From NCBI GenBank assembly GCA_020437105.1, contig JAGQWR010000025.1, positions 48,595 to 112,594 of the forward strand: a DNA stretch of 64,000 nt. The letters are read 5' to 3'. This stretch comes from Saprospiraceae bacterium. GTDB taxonomy: Bacteria > Bacteroidota > Bacteroidia > Chitinophagales > Saprospiraceae. The position numbers were made by a program, and so were the translations under genes. How positions within the stretch are numbered: position 1 is the first letter of the stretch; the number at the start of each line of letters is the position of its first letter. The notes beneath the pieces are model-generated. The model ran no database searches and was not told the origin of the DNA. It worked only from the letters and a program-made list of their open reading frames with translations. Shown here piece after piece: positions 62,299-64,000 of the stretch.

Positions 62299-64000
62299 TC
62301 AAAACAGGACTTCCGATTGCTGGGTGCAGAGTTTTCGTTGATTTTCCTGGATATCGAGCCAGACCGCCCCTTCTGAGAAGATATTCCGATAAGGGATATT
62401 GTATTCTGTAGCCCATTCCTCCCAAATTTGGGCTTGCTTTGCTTTTAATGACCGATCTAGTATGAGTACCTCTGGTAGTTTTTCTATAGCCAGATCAGCT
62501 GGATACAGCTCCTTGCCAAAAAGAAATAAAATATCTGAATCGATGTGTGTTAGCTCCTGATTGTTTTGCTTTTGATTTAGAAGTACAAAACTCAATTCAG
62601 GCAGGAGACCATGGCGCTTATAGAAGAGGAACTCCGAATCGGAGTAGCTGCTGTCTATAGAAACCCGATTAACATCCCTTGACCTGGTTTGATGGAATGC
62701 CCGCCATCCTGAATAGGTATAATATGATTCCTGATTATCCGGGATTGAATCGGATCCAATATACACAGGACCCGCTTTCTTGAAAATATCTATATGAATA
62801 TTTTCTTTTGAAGAATAAAAGGTAATAATTGTACCCTGATCTTTTGTTGAATCATTGCCAATGATTAGCAGGGTGATCAAAAAAGAAAGTTTAATCCAGG
62901 TTTTATTTTTTGTCTCATTAAATAGTATTAAAAAAAGAAGTATCCCTAGTATATATGTAAATTCTAATTGATTAAAATATAATTCTTTTCCCAGTTCATT
63001 TCCGGGTAATGAAGATATTATTTCAATTGATTTGAATAATACATCTAGTGTGTAATTTATTATTAGTTGCAGTAATTTACCCAAAGGTGTATAAATGAAA
63101 CTGGTAATTAAAAACAATATACCAGTACCTAATATTATAGGTGCGAGTGGCAGTCCGATTAATCCGGATAACCAAAAATAAACAGGGAGCTGGTGAAAGT
63201 AATAAATGCATAGTGGTGTCGTAGCTATTTGTGCTGCAATTGAAGTACTGGTGAGTTTCCATGTATAATGCCCTAAATGTGAATTTGGAGCCCACCAATT
63301 AAAAATGATTTCCTGGAAATATATAATCCCCCAAACTGCGGAGAATGAAAGCTGAAACCCGATGTCGTATAATAAATTAGGGTTGTATAAAAGTAAAAGT
63401 AAAGCAGCTCCGGCAAGGCTGTTGTAAATATTGCTCCGCCGTAGAAGGGACTTGGCTATTAAAATAAAGGTGCATAAGATTCCTGCCCGAACAGCAGAAG
63501 GAGGCGCTCCTGTTAATAGTATATACCCCCAAATGCCGATTAAAATAACGATAAACTGTGTGTTTCTTATAAGCCTGTTGGCTGTTTTCCAGCGGCTTAT
63601 TAAAAAAGAAAGGATCAAGTATATAATGCCAATATGTAATCCGGATACGGCTAAAATATGCATTAATCCGGTAGTTGCAAATTGATCTCGTATCTGAGGA
63701 TTCATGTCTTCCCTGAACCCTAATACCATGGCTGATAAAATGCTGAAATGGTCTGTATTGATAAATCCGGTTCGAAATTGATTGATAAGTAATCGTCGGA
63801 AATACTCCAGCTTGTTTCCATTTTCATTTACCCTTAATGCTACTGATTTGTACTCACCTTGACGAAGAAATGCCTGGTGGTGTATTCCTTGTTTAGAAAG
63901 ATATTCCCTGTAGTTAAACGCTTTCGGGTTTTGTGTTTGGGGTATTGATTGAAATTTGTTTTTAATTAAAATATACTGACCGGTATTTAATGTGGTATAT
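62299..64000 (-). CDS. comEC: ComEC/Rec2 competence protein, partial at right edge
   Basis: At least 567 residues; the frame stays open to the window end with no internal stop, and the ATG at 63727-63729 is internal. The upstream codons encode KAFNYREYLSKQGIHHQAFL, typical of Bacteroidota ComEC N-terminal parts. HILAVSGLHIGIIYL is the diagnostic competence-domain helix and TGAPPSAVRAGILC follows. About nine helices form the channel that imports single-stranded DNA. The C-terminal ~170 residues are soluble but show no metallo-beta-lactamase HxHxDH motif. The coding sequence is AT-rich. Confidence 0.92.
   Translation of the reverse strand, partial: YTTLNTGQYILIKNKFQSIPQTQNPKAFNYREYLSKQGIHHQAFLRQGEYKSVALRVNENGNKLEYFRRLLINQFRTGFINTDHFSILSAMVLGFREDMNPQIRDQFATTGLMHILAVSGLHIGIIYLILSFLISRWKTANRLIRNTQFIVILIGIWGYILLTGAPPSAVRAGILCTFILIAKSLLRRSNIYNSLAGAALLLLLYNPNLLYDIGFQLSFSAVWGIIYFQEIIFNWWAPNSHLGHYTWKLTSTSIAAQIATTPLCIYYFHQLPVYFWLSGLIGLPLAPIILGTGILFLITSFIYTPLGKLLQLIINYTLDVLFKSIEIISSLPGNELGKELYFNQLEFTYILGILLFLILFNETKNKTWIKLSFLITLLIIGNDSTKDQGTIITFYSSKENIHIDIFKKAGPVYIGSDSIPDNQESYYTYSGWRAFHQTRSRDVNRVSIDSSYSDSEFLFYKRHGLLPELSFVLLNQKQNNQELTHIDSDILFLFGKELYPADLAIEKLPEVLILDRSLKAKQAQIWEEWATEYNIPYRNIFSEGAVWLDIQENQRKLCTQQSEVLF

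Noticed and set aside
1..64000. tRNA, rRNA, insertion sequence or phage genes
   Set aside because: Gaps were read for cloverleaf-like patterns, transposase frames and terminal repeats; none was convincing. A tRNA scan would be decisive.

Overview
The window looks like chromosomal DNA of a marine or environmental Bacteroidota, possibly a Saprospiria-type lineage. Evidence: a C25-peptidase (PorU2-like) type IX secretion protein diverging from a Wzi/RemB-like barrel, a TonB receptor with a carboxypeptidase-like domain, an UpxY-type NusG paralogue, CbpA/CbpM, DUF4328, and perfect Bacteroidota -7 boxes (TAnnTTTG) before two genes. No rRNA, tRNA, insertion sequence, phage or CRISPR array was seen.

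Region 1 (1-32972, all minus strand) is one long surface-glycan locus whose genes overlap or lie 0-90 bases apart. In transcription order: chain-length protein (Wzz), a winged-helix regulator, an L-2-hydroxyglutarate oxidase-like flavoprotein, a WbpD-like acetyltransferase, a TviB/WbpO-like dehydrogenase, UpxY, a DUF2061 protein, cysC-cysD-cysN (activated sulfate, PAPS), a WbpP-like epimerase, glycosyltransferases, a CBS-fused nucleotide-sugar dehydrogenase, neuA / 2-hydroxyacid dehydrogenase / neuB, five sulfotransferases, a PhyH-like dioxygenase, a Wzx flippase, two tandem alpha/beta hydrolases (Ser and Cys nucleophiles), a GDP-mannose 3,5-epimerase, a Wzy/WaaL-type protein, an epimerase, an asparagine-synthase-like amidotransferase, and wecB running off the left edge. 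Together these predict a sulfated, acidic, nonulosonate-containing polysaccharide made by a Wzx/Wzy route. PAPS genes without a visible reductive arm suggest sulfation rather than cysteine synthesis.

Region 2 (32979-43705): methionine synthase metH, then the Wzi/RemB-like barrel diverging from the PorU2-like protein.

Region 3 (43729-57898): mostly single housekeeping or accessory genes: glyoxalase-like, DUF4328, GyrI-like, CbpA-CbpM, thioredoxin-like, a GT39-like membrane protein, a TonB receptor with two duplicated heavy-metal domains, then a visibly AT-richer stretch (methyltransferase, SOUL protein, a lipoprotein), an esterase and a class A PBP.

Region 4 (58026-64000): MarR regulator, lpxK, SRAP/YedK, a 597-base gene-free region with clustered DnaA-box-like sites (candidate replication origin), COX15 heme A synthase, and comEC running off the right edge.
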